A DNA stretch of 64,000 nt from JAEUPI01 sp046348365 (GCA_046348365.1 JAXMEL010000004.1:186001-250000); one strand, 5' to 3'. Numbered from the stretch's first letter, positions 1-10,191 are shown. The notes: a model not told the origin generated them from the letters alone. Numbers and translations are program-made.

Positions 1-1614
<1,614 letters not shown>

Positions 1615-1624
1615 CGCGCGGGGG

Positions 1625-2032
1625 CTACGGCCTGATGTAGGCGTAGCCCTGCTTCTGCAGCTTGGCCAGCCGCACCACGCCGGAAGGCGTGAACTGCGCC
1701 TCCTCGATGAACTGCTCCTTCTCGAGGTTGCGGTTCTTCAGCGTGATCTCGCACACCTCGAAGCGCACGCCGCGCTTGGCGAGCTGCTGCACGGCGACCT
1801 CGTAGGGGTTGCCGTTGCGGTCCTTGGCGTCCTGCATCAGGAAGTCGACGCCCTGCGCGTGCGTGACCACGATGATCTGCGCGGTGGGGTCGGTGTCGAG
1901 GTGGTTGGCCACGTTGCGCAGCCCGCCGAGCGCCTGGCCGGCGGTGTCGGCGATGTGGTAGACGACCTTGTCTTGCGCCTGCGCGCAGGCGGCGGCCAGT
2001 GTCAGCGCGAGGGCGGCGAGCAGCGATTTCAT
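1625..2032 (-). CDS. Periplasmic DsrE/DsrF-like protein
   Basis: 135-residue protein with a clear signal peptide (MKSLLAALALTLAAACAQAQ, cleavage after AQA) followed by a DsrE-like alpha/beta fold: a hydrophobic strand with VVYHIAD, the segment ALGGLRNVANHL, then IIVVTHAQGVDFL and a conserved mid-region cysteine (FEVCEITL). Secreted members of this family are common beside sulfur or redox genes, but the role of this one is unknown. AGGAG lies nine bases before the chosen ATG and supports this start over longer in-frame options. It stands alone between convergent ettA and the end of the sugar-kinase operon. Family placement is by pattern, function not assigned. Confidence 0.8.
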   Translation of the reverse strand: MKSLLAALALTLAAACAQAQDKVVYHIADTAGQALGGLRNVANHLDTDPTAQIIVVTHAQGVDFLMQDAKDRNGNPYEVAVQQLAKRGVRFEVCEITLKNRNLEKEQFIEEAQFTPSGVVRLAKLQKQGYAYIRP

Positions 2033-2183
2033 GTCGGCAGTCTCCTGGGTCGGGCGCAGCGAGTGCGGCGCGGCCCCGAAGTGTGAGGCATGGCGGGATT
2101 TCTCGCCTCCGGGCCGGCATGGACGCGCGAACGCCGTCAGCCTTGGCAGTGTCGCTGAAGACGTTCGCTCTCGGCCAGGCGCG

Positions 2184-3110
2184 CTACAGCCACGCCGCGC
2201 CGCGCACCCCCGACGAATCGCCATGCGCACTCGCCACGATGCGCGTGCGCAGCGGCTCGTCGTGCACGCCGCCGGCGAACACCCAGCGCGGCAGCAGCGC
2301 CGGCACGTTCGCATAGAGGCGCTCGATGCGCGACAGCCCGCCGCCGAGCACGATCACGTCGGGGTCGAGCAGGTTGATCACGTGCGCCAGCGCGCGCGCC
2401 AGGCGCGACTCCCAGCGCGCCAGCGTCGCTTCGCACGCGGCGTCGCCGCTCGCGGCCGCGGCCACGATCTGCTGCGGCGTCAGCGCGCCGCCGTTGCGCT
2501 GCGCGTGGTCGCGCGCCAGGCCGGGGCCGCACACCAGCGTCTCGATGCAGCCGTGCTGGCCGCACCAGCAGGGCCAGCGCGGATCGTCGGGCGTGGCCCA
2601 CGGCAACGGGTTGTGGCCCCATTCGCCGGCCAGCGCGTTGGGGCCTTCGAGCGGGCGGCCGTGGATGGCGATGCCCGCGCCGACACCGGTGCCGAGGATG
2701 GCGGCGAACACCACGGGCGCGCCGGCGCCCGCGCCGTCGGCGGCCTCCGACAGCGCCAGGCAGTTGGCGTCGTTGGCCACGCGCACCGGCTGGCCGAGCA
2801 GCGCCTCGAGGTCGCGCGGCAGCGGCCGGCCGTTGAGCTGGGTGGAGTTGCAGTTCTTCATCACGCCGCGCGCGTTCACGCTGCCCGGCGTGCCGAAGCC
2901 GATGCTGCACGGCGCGCCGTGCACCGCGGCGCGAGCGCGCGCGACCAATGCGGCGATGGCCTGCAGCGTGGCGTCGTAGTCGCCGCGCGGAGAGGGCACG
3001 CGCTCGCGCCAGCGCTCGCGCCCGTGCGAGTCGAGCACGATCGCCTCGATCTTGGTGCCGCCGAGATCGACGCCGATCGCGAAGGCGGGGTCGCTACCTC
3101 GAGTGGACAT
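2184..3110 (-). CDS. ROK-family sugar kinase (probable fructokinase)
   Basis: 308 residues. The N-terminal phosphate loop DLGGTK near residue 14, the mid-protein NDANC and ILGTGVGAGI segments, and the ROK zinc site with the spacing CWCGQHGCIE all match ATP-dependent hexose kinases of the ROK family. The GHNPLPW segment before the zinc site is typical of fructokinase and N-acetylhexosamine kinase members; substrate choice cannot be read from sequence. The start codon shares one base with the stop of the upstream aminopeptidase (TGATG), so the two are almost certainly translated from one message. Cytoplasmic. Confidence 0.88.
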   Translation of the reverse strand: MSTRGSDPAFAIGVDLGGTKIEAIVLDSHGRERWRERVPSPRGDYDATLQAIAALVARARAAVHGAPCSIGFGTPGSVNARGVMKNCNSTQLNGRPLPRDLEALLGQPVRVANDANCLALSEAADGAGAGAPVVFAAILGTGVGAGIAIHGRPLEGPNALAGEWGHNPLPWATPDDPRWPCWCGQHGCIETLVCGPGLARDHAQRNGGALTPQQIVAAAASGDAACEATLARWESRLARALAHVINLLDPDVIVLGGGLSRIERLYANVPALLPRWVFAGGVHDEPLRTRIVASAHGDSSGVRGAAWL

Positions 3111-4924
3111 CAGCCCAGCGGCTGCGTGCGCGCGACCAGCCAGGCGCGCGCATCGCCCTGCACGCGCGGCGCGATGCGCTCGCGCACGCTCGCGTGGTAG
3201 GCGTTCAGCCAGGCGATCTCGTCGGCGCGCAGCAGCGACGCGTCGATGCAGCGCGTGTCGATCGGGCACAGCGTGAGCGCCTCGAAGCCGAGCATGTCGC
3301 CGAAGGCGCCGTGCTCGGGCGTGTCGACCGGCACCGCGAGCACCAGGTTCTCGATGCGCACGCCCCACTGGCCCGGCCGGTACACGCCGGGTTCGATCGA
3401 CGTGATCATGCCGGGCTGCATCGCCATCGTCGGCTCGCTTTGCGCCTGGCTGATCGACTGCGGCCCCTCGTGCACGTTGAGGAAGTAGCCCACGCCGTGG
3501 CCGGTGCCGTGGCCGTAGTCGAGGCCGTGCTCCCACAGCGGCACGCGCGCGATCGCATCGAGCCGCGGCGACAGCGTGCCGAGCGGGAAGCGCGCGCGCG
3601 AGAGCGTCATCATCGCCCTCAGCACCAGCGTGAAGTCGCGCCGGTGCGCGGCGCCGATCGTGCCCACCGGCCACACGCGCGTGATGTCGGTGGTGCCGCC
3701 GAGGTACTGGCCGCCGGAGTCGATCAGCAGCAGGCCGTGGCCCTCGATCGCCGCGTGCGCCGACGGCGCGGCGCGGTAGTGCGGCAGCGCGCCGTTGGCG
3801 TTGAAGCCGGCGATGGTGGGAAAGCTCAGGCCGACGAAGCCGCTGCCCTTGGCGCGCTCGGCCGAGAGCTGCTCGTCGACCGTCAGCTCGGTGATGCGCT
3901 CGCCGCGCGCCAGCGCCTGCTCGAACCAGGCGTAGAAGCGGCACATCGCGGCGCCGTCTTCGGCCATCGCCTCGCGCACGTGTGCCGCCTCGGCCTCGCT
4001 CTTGCGGCTCTTGAAGAGCGTGCTCGGGTTGATGGCCTCGACCACGCGCACCGTGGCCGGCACGGTCTCGCGAAAGCCCAGCGTCACGCGCTTGGGGTCG
4101 ACCAGCAGCACGCTGCGTTCGGGCAGCGCACGCAGCGCATTGGCGGCGCGCGCGTAGTCGGCGAGCTGCACGCCGTCGGCCGCGAGCTGCCGCGCCAGCG
4201 CGGCGTCGATCTTGCCGGCGCCGACGAACAGCGTCGCCGCCTGCGGCGCGATCAGCAGGTGGGCCAGGAACACCGGGTTGTAGTCGACGTCGCTGCCACG
4301 CAGGTTGGTGATCCACGCGATGTCGTCGACGCTCGACACGAAGTGATGCGTCGCGCCTTGCTCGGCCATCGCCTCGCGCACGCGGGCCAGCCGCCCCGTG
4401 CGCGGCGCAACGGCATGCGGTGGCGCGTGCACGAACACCGGACGGCCGGGCAGCGCAGGGCGCTCGGGCCACACGTCGTGCAGCACGTCGAGGTCGGTGC
4501 GCAGCGCGAGGCCGGCCTTGTCGAGTGCGCTGCGCAGCTGTTGCGCCACCGCAAGGCCGAGCACCTGGCCGTCGACCGCCAGCGTCTGGCCCGGCCGCAG
4601 CTGCGCGACGATCCACTCGATGTGGTGCGTCGCCGCACCGTTGGCGACCTTCACCAGCTCGATGCCGCTGCCTTCGAGCTCGCGCGCGGCCTGCTCCCAG
4701 TAGCGGCTGTCGGCGAACAGCGCGGCGCGCTCGGCGGTGACCACCAGCGTGCCCATCGACCCCGAGAAGCCCGACAGCCACTGCCGGCCCTGCCAGCGGC
4801 CGGGCAGGTATTCGGACAGATGCGGGTCGGCCGACGGCACCAGCAGCGCGTGCACGCCGCGTTGGGCGAGGGCGCCGCGCAGGCGTTCGATCCGTTCGCG
4901 ATGCACCGAGACGCGGCTGTCCAT
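3110..4924 (-). CDS. Xaa-Pro aminopeptidase, M24B family
   Basis: 604 residues, the long three-domain aminopeptidase P form: two creatinase-like N-terminal domains followed by a pita-bread M24 catalytic domain. The five metal ligands are visible in order: Asp in LLIDSGGQY, Asp in GTTDITRVWP, His in GTGHGVG, Glu in SIEPGVY and Glu in VRIENLVL. It removes N-terminal residues preceding proline and is cytoplasmic. It lies 106 bp after kynU on the same strand and its stop overlaps the start of the sugar kinase. The start MDSRVSVHRERIERLR is the first Met of the conserved helix that opens this family. Confidence 0.95.
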   Translation of the reverse strand: MDSRVSVHRERIERLRGALAQRGVHALLVPSADPHLSEYLPGRWQGRQWLSGFSGSMGTLVVTAERAALFADSRYWEQAARELEGSGIELVKVANGAATHHIEWIVAQLRPGQTLAVDGQVLGLAVAQQLRSALDKAGLALRTDLDVLHDVWPERPALPGRPVFVHAPPHAVAPRTGRLARVREAMAEQGATHHFVSSVDDIAWITNLRGSDVDYNPVFLAHLLIAPQAATLFVGAGKIDAALARQLAADGVQLADYARAANALRALPERSVLLVDPKRVTLGFRETVPATVRVVEAINPSTLFKSRKSEAEAAHVREAMAEDGAAMCRFYAWFEQALARGERITELTVDEQLSAERAKGSGFVGLSFPTIAGFNANGALPHYRAAPSAHAAIEGHGLLLIDSGGQYLGGTTDITRVWPVGTIGAAHRRDFTLVLRAMMTLSRARFPLGTLSPRLDAIARVPLWEHGLDYGHGTGHGVGYFLNVHEGPQSISQAQSEPTMAMQPGMITSIEPGVYRPGQWGVRIENLVLAVPVDTPEHGAFGDMLGFEALTLCPIDTRCIDASLLRADEIAWLNAYHASVRERIAPRVQGDARAWLVARTQPLG

Positions 4925-5030
4925 GGTGAGGCTTTCTGTGGGGACCGCTCCGCCGGGTGGGCAGAGGGTCGGGGCGGGATGCGCGGATTCTAGGCGCGGG
5001 CCTGCCGCGCCGCGGTGCGCGAAAACGGTG

Positions 5031-6305
5031 TCATGTCACCGCGGCGCGGTGCTGGAAGCGCGCGTCGCGCCATTCGCCGCGCTCGAGCACGGCGCGCAGC
5101 TGCTCCACGGCGTCCCACACGTCCGCGTGGCGCAGGTACAGCGGCGTGAAGCCGAAGCGCAGGATGTCTCGTGCCTTGGCGTCGCCGGCGCGAAAGTCGC
5201 CGACCACGCCGCGCGCGATCAGCGCCTGCACGATCGCATGGGCGCCGTCGGCGCGCGTCAGGCAGACCTGGCTGCCGCGCAGCGCATCGTCGCGCGGCGA
5301 CACCAGCTCGAGCCCGTGGCCGGCGCAGCGCTCTCCCACCAGCTCGGCGAAGGCACGCGTCAGCGCGAGCGACTTCGCGCGCAGCGCCGCCATGCCGCCC
5401 AGCGGCTCGGCAGCGAGCACGGTGTCGACGCCGCACTCCAGCGCGATCATCGACAGCACCGGCGGCGTGCCGCACAGATAGCGCGCCACGCCGGCGGCGG
5501 GCCGGTACTGCGGCGTGAACGCGAACGGCGCGGCATGGCCCATCCAGCCCGCGAGCGGCTGCGTGAAGCGCGGCACGTGATTCGCATGCACCCACACGAA
5601 GGCCGGCGCACCGGGGCCGCCGTTCAAGTACTTGTAGCCGCAGCCGATGGCGAAATCGGCGCCGGCGCCGTTGAGGTCCACCGGCACCGCGCCGGCCGAG
5701 TGCGCGAGATCCCAGATCGCCAGCGCGCCGGCGGCGTGCGCGCGGCGCGTCAGCGCGGCCATGTCGTGCAGCTGGCCGCTGCGGTAGTTCACGTGCGTGA
5801 GCATCAGCACGGCGGTGTGCGCATCGAGCGCGGCCGCGATCTCGCCGGCCTCGAGCAGCCGCAGCTCGTAGCCGTGCTGCTGCGCCAGCGACTGCGCGAT
5901 GTAGAGGTCGGTCGGGAAGTTGCTGCGCTCGCTGACGATCACGCGGCGCTGCGGCGCATCGGCGCGCTGGATCGCCAGCGCCGCGGCGAGCACCTTGTAC
6001 AGATTCACCGAGGTCGAGTCGGCCACCACCAGCTCGCCCGGCGCGGCGCCGACCAGGCGCGCGATCTTGTCGCCCACGCGCTGCGGCAGGTCCATCCAGC
6101 GCGCCGAGTTCCAGCTGCCGATCAGGCCGCGGCCCCATTCGTCGGTGACGGCGCGCTGCAGCCGCGCGGCGGTGGCCTTCGGCAGCGCGCCGAGCGAATT
6201 GCCGTCGAGGTAGATCGTGCCCTCGGGCAGCGAGAACTGGTCGCGCAGCGGCGCCAGGGGATCGGCGGCGTCGAGCGCGGCCAGGTCGCTACGGGTCAGC
6301 GGCAT
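5031..6305 (-). CDS. kynU: Kynureninase
   Basis: 424-residue PLP enzyme that cleaves kynurenine to anthranilate and alanine. Family marks include IYLDGNSLGALP near the N-terminus, WDLAHSAGAVPVDL, which holds the aspartate that contacts the pyridine nitrogen, and the PLP lysine in GCGYKYLNGGPGAPAF. The length matches bacterial KynU. It starts 23 bp after kynB, so the two form a kynBU unit. No tryptophan 2,3-dioxygenase (kynA) is present in the window, so the first step of the pathway must be encoded elsewhere. Confidence 0.97.
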   Translation of the reverse strand: MPLTRSDLAALDAADPLAPLRDQFSLPEGTIYLDGNSLGALPKATAARLQRAVTDEWGRGLIGSWNSARWMDLPQRVGDKIARLVGAAPGELVVADSTSVNLYKVLAAALAIQRADAPQRRVIVSERSNFPTDLYIAQSLAQQHGYELRLLEAGEIAAALDAHTAVLMLTHVNYRSGQLHDMAALTRRAHAAGALAIWDLAHSAGAVPVDLNGAGADFAIGCGYKYLNGGPGAPAFVWVHANHVPRFTQPLAGWMGHAAPFAFTPQYRPAAGVARYLCGTPPVLSMIALECGVDTVLAAEPLGGMAALRAKSLALTRAFAELVGERCAGHGLELVSPRDDALRGSQVCLTRADGAHAIVQALIARGVVGDFRAGDAKARDILRFGFTPLYLRHADVWDAVEQLRAVLERGEWRDARFQHRAAVT

Positions 6306-6328
6306 GTTGTGAATCCTCCGGGTCGATG

Positions 6329-6955
6329 TCAGCGGCGCAGCACGGCGCGCACCGGCGAGGCGTCAGCGGTGGTCAGCCGCAGCGGCAGCGCGATGAGCTC
6401 GTAGTCGCCCTCGGGCACGTCGTCGAGCAGCAGGTTCTCGAGCACGCGCAGCCCGAGGCGGCGGATCGCCTGGTGGCTCGGCAGTGCCTTGCTGTCGGCG
6501 GGGTCGATGCTCGCGGTGTCGATGCCGACCAGCCGCACGCCCAGCGCGGCGAGCTGCTCGATGGTGGCAGCGGCAAACGCGGCGAGCGCGGTGTCGAAGC
6601 GATCGAGCGGCACGCGCGCATAGGTGCGCACCAGCACGCGCGGCGGCAGATCCGTCAGCGCGTGCGCGAGGTGGCGCGGCTCGATCAGCGGCGCGCAGCC
6701 GATGGCGTGGATCACGCGGCAGGGCCCGAGGTAGGGCGCCAGATCGAGCGCGCCGACCGCCGCACCCTCGGCGTCGTAGTGCAGCGGCGCATCGGCATGG
6801 GCGCCCACGTGCGGCGACAGCTCGATCGCGCTGAGGTTCACCGGGCAGCCGGGCCCGATGGTGGCCGCCCAGCGCTGGCGATACGGCGTGTCGCCGGGAA
6901 ACACCGGCGAGCCGGCGTCGACCGGCGGCGAGATGTCCCACAGCCGCTGCGCCAT
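6329..6955 (-). CDS. kynB: Kynurenine formamidase
   Basis: 208-residue cyclase-superfamily metal hydrolase that converts N-formylkynurenine to kynurenine. The diagnostic metal motif appears as HVGAHADAPLHYD near residue 50, and the opening LWDISPPVDAGSPVFPGDTPY is characteristic of KynB. It is directly upstream of kynU on the same strand and divergent from the acyl-CoA ligase, with a 100-bp shared promoter space. No strong ribosome binding site is visible before the ATG; this is the only Met close to the family's conserved start. Confidence 0.95.
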   Translation of the reverse strand: MAQRLWDISPPVDAGSPVFPGDTPYRQRWAATIGPGCPVNLSAIELSPHVGAHADAPLHYDAEGAAVGALDLAPYLGPCRVIHAIGCAPLIEPRHLAHALTDLPPRVLVRTYARVPLDRFDTALAAFAAATIEQLAALGVRLVGIDTASIDPADSKALPSHQAIRRLGLRVLENLLLDDVPEGDYELIALPLRLTTADASPVRAVLRR

Positions 6956-7055
6956 GCGTCGATGATAGGGGAGCGCCTTCCCCGATGCGGCGGCCGGCGC
7001 ATTCGTGCACCATCGGAGCACCGGGCCGCGGGCCCACGGCTGACAGGAGACGCGA

Positions 7056-8657
7056 GTGAAGGCCTCCGGACACGTCGACACGTTCGCACGCGACAACCTG
7101 CCCGCGCCCGAGCGCTGGCCGGAGTTTCTGTTCGAACTGCCCGAGCTGCAGTTCCCCGACCGCCTGAATTGCGCGGCCGAGCTGCTCGATCGCGCGGTCG
7201 AGCGCGGCTGGGGCGACCGGCCCTGCGTGATCGGCGAGGGCGTGCACTGGAGCTACGCGCAGCTGCTGGCGCAGGCCAACCGCATCGCGCGCGTGCTGGT
7301 CGACGACCTCGGCCTCGTGCCCGGCAACCGCGTGCTGCTGCGCGGTGCGAACTCGCCGATGCTCGCCGCGTGCTGGTTCGGCGTCGTCAAGGCCGGCGGC
7401 GTCGCGGTGGGCAGCATGCCGCTGTTGCGCGCGAAGGAGCTGACGCAGATCGTCACCAAGGCGCAGGTGAGCCATGCGCTGTGCGACGCGCGGCTGGCCG
7501 ACGAGCTGAATCGCGCGCGCCCCGACTGCCCGACGCTGCGGCACGTGCTGCACTTCAACGGCGGCGAGCTCGAGGCACGCATGGCCGGCAAGGCGCCGGA
7601 GTTCCGCGCCGCGGACACCGCCGTCGACGACGTGTGCCTGATCGCCTTCACCTCGGGCACCACCGGCCAGCCCAAGGGCACCATGCACTTCCACCGCGAC
7701 GTGATGGCCTCGTGCGTGTGCTGGCCGCCGCACGTGCTGCGCGCCACGGCCGACGACCGCTTCATCGGCAGCCCGCCGCTGGCGTTCACCTTCGGCCTCG
7801 GCGGGCTGCTGCTGTTCCCGCTGCACGTGGGCGCGTCGACGGTGCTGCTCGAGAAGGCCACGCCCGACGTGCTGCCGGCGGCGATCGCCAGGCATCGCGC
7901 CACGGTGTGCGTCACCGCGCCGACCTCGTACCGCGCGATGGCCGCCACCTTGGGGCAGCACGATGTGTCGAGCCTGCGCAAATGCGTGTCGGCCGGCGAG
8001 GCGCTGCCCGCGGCCACGCGCACGCTGTGGAAGCAGGCCTCGGGCATCGAGATGATCGACGGCATCGGCTCGACCGAGATGCTGCACATCTTCATCTCGG
8101 CGCGCGAGGAGCAGGCGCGCGGCGGCGCCACCGGCTATCCGGTGCCGGGCTACCGTGCCTGCGTGCTCGACGAGCAGGGCCGCGAGCTGCCGCCGGGGCA
8201 GGTGGGCCGGCTCGCGGTGAAGGGCCCCACGGGCTGCCGCTACCTCGCCGACGAGCGCCAGAGCAGCTACGTGCACAACGGCTGGAACCTGACCGGCGAT
8301 GCCTACCTGATCGATACCGACGGCCAGTTCGTCTACCAGGCGCGCACCGACGACATGATCATCAGCGGCGGCTACAACATCGCCGGCCCCGAGGTGGAAT
8401 CGGTGCTGCTGGAGCACCCCGCGGTGGCCGAGTGCGGCGTGGTCGGCGCCGCCGACGCCGAGCGCGGCCAGATCGTCAAGGCCTTCGTGGTCGTGAAGCC
8501 GGGCGTGACGGCCGACGCGGCGCTCGCCAAGGCGCTGCAGGACCACGTGAAGCAATCGATCGCGCCGTACAAGTACCCGCGCGCGATCGAGTTCCGCGAC
8601 AGCCTGCCGCGCACCGAGACGGGCAAGCTGCAGCGATTCCGGCTGCGGCAGGGATGA
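7056..8657 (+). CDS. 2-aminobenzoate-CoA / benzoate-CoA ligase family enzyme
   Basis: 533-residue AMP-forming acyl-CoA ligase. The phosphate loop FTSGTTGQPKGT (near residue 208), the PPLAFTFGLGGLLLFPL acyl-pocket segment, GSTEMLHIFIS and the C-terminal hinge YQARTDDMIISGGYNI are all present. The overall pattern matches the benzoate/2-aminobenzoate ligase group. Its position divergent to kynBU, which makes anthranilate, suggests (inference) that it activates 2-aminobenzoate for aerobic CoA-dependent degradation. It begins with GTG five bases after AGGAGA. No further aminobenzoyl-CoA genes follow; a CRISPR element and terminator lie immediately downstream. Confidence 0.85.
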   Translation: MKASGHVDTFARDNLPAPERWPEFLFELPELQFPDRLNCAAELLDRAVERGWGDRPCVIGEGVHWSYAQLLAQANRIARVLVDDLGLVPGNRVLLRGANSPMLAACWFGVVKAGGVAVGSMPLLRAKELTQIVTKAQVSHALCDARLADELNRARPDCPTLRHVLHFNGGELEARMAGKAPEFRAADTAVDDVCLIAFTSGTTGQPKGTMHFHRDVMASCVCWPPHVLRATADDRFIGSPPLAFTFGLGGLLLFPLHVGASTVLLEKATPDVLPAAIARHRATVCVTAPTSYRAMAATLGQHDVSSLRKCVSAGEALPAATRTLWKQASGIEMIDGIGSTEMLHIFISAREEQARGGATGYPVPGYRACVLDEQGRELPPGQVGRLAVKGPTGCRYLADERQSSYVHNGWNLTGDAYLIDTDGQFVYQARTDDMIISGGYNIAGPEVESVLLEHPAVAECGVVGAADAERGQIVKAFVVVKPGVTADAALAKALQDHVKQSIAPYKYPRAIEFRDSLPRTETGKLQRFRLRQG

Positions 8658-8778
8658 CGGGCACGCAACAAAGCCACCTGGGCTGCCTGGGCGTTCGTTC
8701 GTCTGGCGATGTGCCTGCCGCCTGACGAACTGTGGTCTCTCTCGATGCTGCATGTACCGCGCCGCGAAGCGGTGCGGG

Positions 8779-8815
8779 CCGTTTGGCGGGCGGGCGCGGC
8801 CCTCCCGCCAAACGG
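8779..8815. repeat. Perfect 12-bp inverted repeat upstream of the solitary CRISPR repeat
   Basis: Arms CCGTTTGGCGGG (8779-8790) and CCCGCCAAACGG (8804-8815) are exact reverse complements around a 13-base GC-rich loop. There is no T-run after either arm, so it is not a standard intrinsic terminator. It ends four bases before the CRISPR-like repeat and would form the 5' neighbour of that repeat in any rightward transcript, where a spacer would normally sit. Confidence 0.7.
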
Positions 8816-8819
8816 TTCC

Positions 8820-8855
8820 GGCCAGAGCTCATATCCCGAGCATCTAGACTGGCAG
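8820..8855 (+). CRISPR. Solitary 36-bp CRISPR repeat (type II-C), no second copy seen
   Basis: The element lies 66 bp beyond the 3' end of cas2, the usual place for a type II-C array. Bases 8823-8844 pair continuously with 13454-13475 upstream of cas9 (one G-U wobble at 8829/13469). Pairing continues after one mismatch with 8819-8821/13477-13479, and at the other end TGGCAG (8850-8855) matches CTGCCA (13441-13446) across an internal loop. GCCAG and CTGGC form a short terminal inverted repeat, as in known II-C repeats. Reading 8658-8921 and the neighbouring genes shows no further copy, so there is no spacer between repeats. The exact repeat edges are inferred from the pairing. Confidence 0.75.
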
Positions 8856-8861
8856 TTGGGG

Positions 8862-8888
8862 AACCCCTTGATTCATCAAGGGGTTTTT
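8862..8888 (+). terminator. Rho-independent terminator directly after the CRISPR repeat
   Basis: A 10-bp stem AACCCCTTGA / TCAAGGGGTT with loop TTCA is followed by a T-run (8884-8888, TTTTT). It acts rightward only, because the opposite strand lacks a T-run. It therefore ends transcripts coming from the ligase gene or from a promoter in front of the repeat, and sits tail to tail with cas2. Confidence 0.9.
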
Positions 8889-8921
8889 CCTTTCTGGTGA
8901 CGCGAAAACCATCGGCGACTG

Positions 8922-9248
8922 TCAAAAGAGGTCGAACTGATCCGGCGTTACGTTCGCAGGCTGCTTCGCCTTGCCGAGGTAGGTGACGATACGTTCGTAC
9001 TGCTTGTCTGTGAAGGTGAGTATGTTGACTTTTCCACCTTCGGGCAACGCTTCTTCGACTCGCTTGTTGTATGTGTCGATCTGGGCTTGGCTCGTACAGA
9101 AGCGCATGTACACCGAGAACTGCGTCATCTCGAAGCCGTGGTCGAGCAGGCGTTTGCGGAAATCGGTGGCGGCTTTTCGCTCGGCCTTCTCGACCACGGG
9201 AAGGTCGAACATCACCACCATCCACATCAGACGATAGCTGCTGAGCAC
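8922..9248 (-). CDS. cas2: CRISPR-associated endonuclease Cas2
   Basis: 108 residues, ferredoxin-like adaptation protein that dimerises and bridges Cas1 dimers during spacer integration. The opening (M)LSSYRLMWMVVMFDLPV and the segment RKRLLDHGFEMTQFSVYMRFC are typical of type II Cas2, with the first aspartate in MFDLP. I chose the GTG start at 9248 because AAGGAT precedes it at suitable distance and the protein then begins like other type II Cas2 proteins. The start lies 13 bp past the cas1 stop. Last gene of the cas9-cas1-cas2 operon. Base composition is visibly less GC-rich than the flanking housekeeping genes. Confidence 0.95.
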   Translation of the reverse strand: MLSSYRLMWMVVMFDLPVVEKAERKAATDFRKRLLDHGFEMTQFSVYMRFCTSQAQIDTYNKRVEEALPEGGKVNILTFTDKQYERIVTYLGKAKQPANVTPDQFDLF

Positions 9249-9261
9249 CCGGCGAGATCCT

Positions 9262-10191
9262 TCATATGTCGTCCAGGCTGGTCGCCAGCGACAACGGAAG
9301 GCCCGGCAGCGGCAGGTCGAGCTTCTGTCGCTCGCCGAGGTAGACCTGAGCAAGAGAGGTCGTCAAACGCTGCGCACACACCATCACCGGGGTTGCACCG
9401 GAAGTGGTCTGCATATCCTCGTACAGGGTGCGCACAAGCGCTCGCTTGGCATCGGGCGTGACAGCAGTCTCGCCATTGCGGGCCAGCAACCAGACCTTGA
9501 GGTCGATGACCGGCCGGAACGGCTCCATCAGGTCGTCGACCAGACGCATGGCGTTGCCTTCATTGCTGTGATGCAGGCCCAGCGTTGGATGCAGGCCCGC
9601 CGCAACGACGGCGCGCGCGGTGCACGCGCGCAGTGCGGTGTAGCCGTAGTTGAGCAAGCCATTGAGTCCGTCTCCGTTCTGATCGCGCCGGAAGTTCTCG
9701 CCGAACAGCAACCCCCAGTAGCGGCGGGCACCTTGCGCCTCGAAGTTGTCGGGATCGCCCGATTTCACCTTCGCAGCCAATGCAGTCAACGGTGCGGTCG
9801 GCGCGCCGGCGGCTTCGAGCGCCGCGGCCTGCTGCTGCAGCTTTGCACGAACGACCTCCGCCCACAGGCGTTTGTGCGTCGGCTTGCTGGCCTCGATCTG
9901 CGCGTCGTAGCGCTTGGCCTGCTGGAAGTTGCCGTCCACGGGCAGCAGCATGCCGGCGACGTTGTGGTTGGCACCACACATGACGAAAGGCGCACCGCGC
10001 TCGGCGAGCGCCACGAGCAGGTTGTTCGTGTAGCTCAAGCCATGTGCATTGGCGATCACCGCGGCAATGTCGTCCAGTGGCACCTGGCCGAGCTCCTGCC
10101 GCTGGTCCTCTGTGTCGTGCACGACCATGAAGCCGCGCGACATCGAGAGGTGACGCCGGTCGTCGGCGACTTCGACGATGCGGCCGATCAC
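9262..10191 (-). CDS. cas1: CRISPR-associated endonuclease Cas1 (type II)
   Basis: 309 residues, the integrase of the adaptation complex. The N-terminal beta domain opens IGRIVEVADDRRHLSMSRGFMVV; the helical domain keeps the metal ligands: Glu151 in FEAQGARRYW, the His pair at 207-208 in LGLHHSN and Asp220 in VDDLMEPFRP. Nothing is truncated. The start is GTG, six bases after the cas9 stop, with a weak AGCGGA ribosome site inside the end of cas9, so translation is probably coupled. With Cas2 and Cas9 it should be able to acquire spacers, which makes the absence of spacers next to it notable. Confidence 0.96.
   Translation of the reverse strand: MIGRIVEVADDRRHLSMSRGFMVVHDTEDQRQELGQVPLDDIAAVIANAHGLSYTNNLLVALAERGAPFVMCGANHNVAGMLLPVDGNFQQAKRYDAQIEASKPTHKRLWAEVVRAKLQQQAAALEAAGAPTAPLTALAAKVKSGDPDNFEAQGARRYWGLLFGENFRRDQNGDGLNGLLNYGYTALRACTARAVVAAGLHPTLGLHHSNEGNAMRLVDDLMEPFRPVIDLKVWLLARNGETAVTPDAKRALVRTLYEDMQTTSGATPVMVCAQRLTTSLAQVYLGERQKLDLPLPGLPLSLATSLDDI

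Noticed and set aside
1622..1649. 8-bp inverted repeat at the ettA/DsrE convergent junction as a terminator
   Set aside because: No T-run follows on either strand and it includes the end of the DsrE coding sequence.
2184..4781. An 865-residue frame covering the sugar kinase and the aminopeptidase
   Set aside because: Its N-terminal two thirds is a shadow of the aminopeptidase in another frame. The kinase begins at 3110, overlapping the true aminopeptidase stop.
8658..8819. Possible further CRISPR repeats left of the solitary element
   Set aside because: The sequence contains unrelated short inverted repeats (8697-8703/8724-8730 and 8779-8790/8804-8815) but nothing matching the 36-bp repeat.
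8820..8888. Reading 8820-8888 as the tracrRNA and 13441-13480 as the repeat
   Set aside because: The RNA at 13449-13535 has the anti-repeat, a Neisseria-like nexus segment and a terminator at the right distances. The 8820 unit goes straight from repeat to terminator with no nexus.
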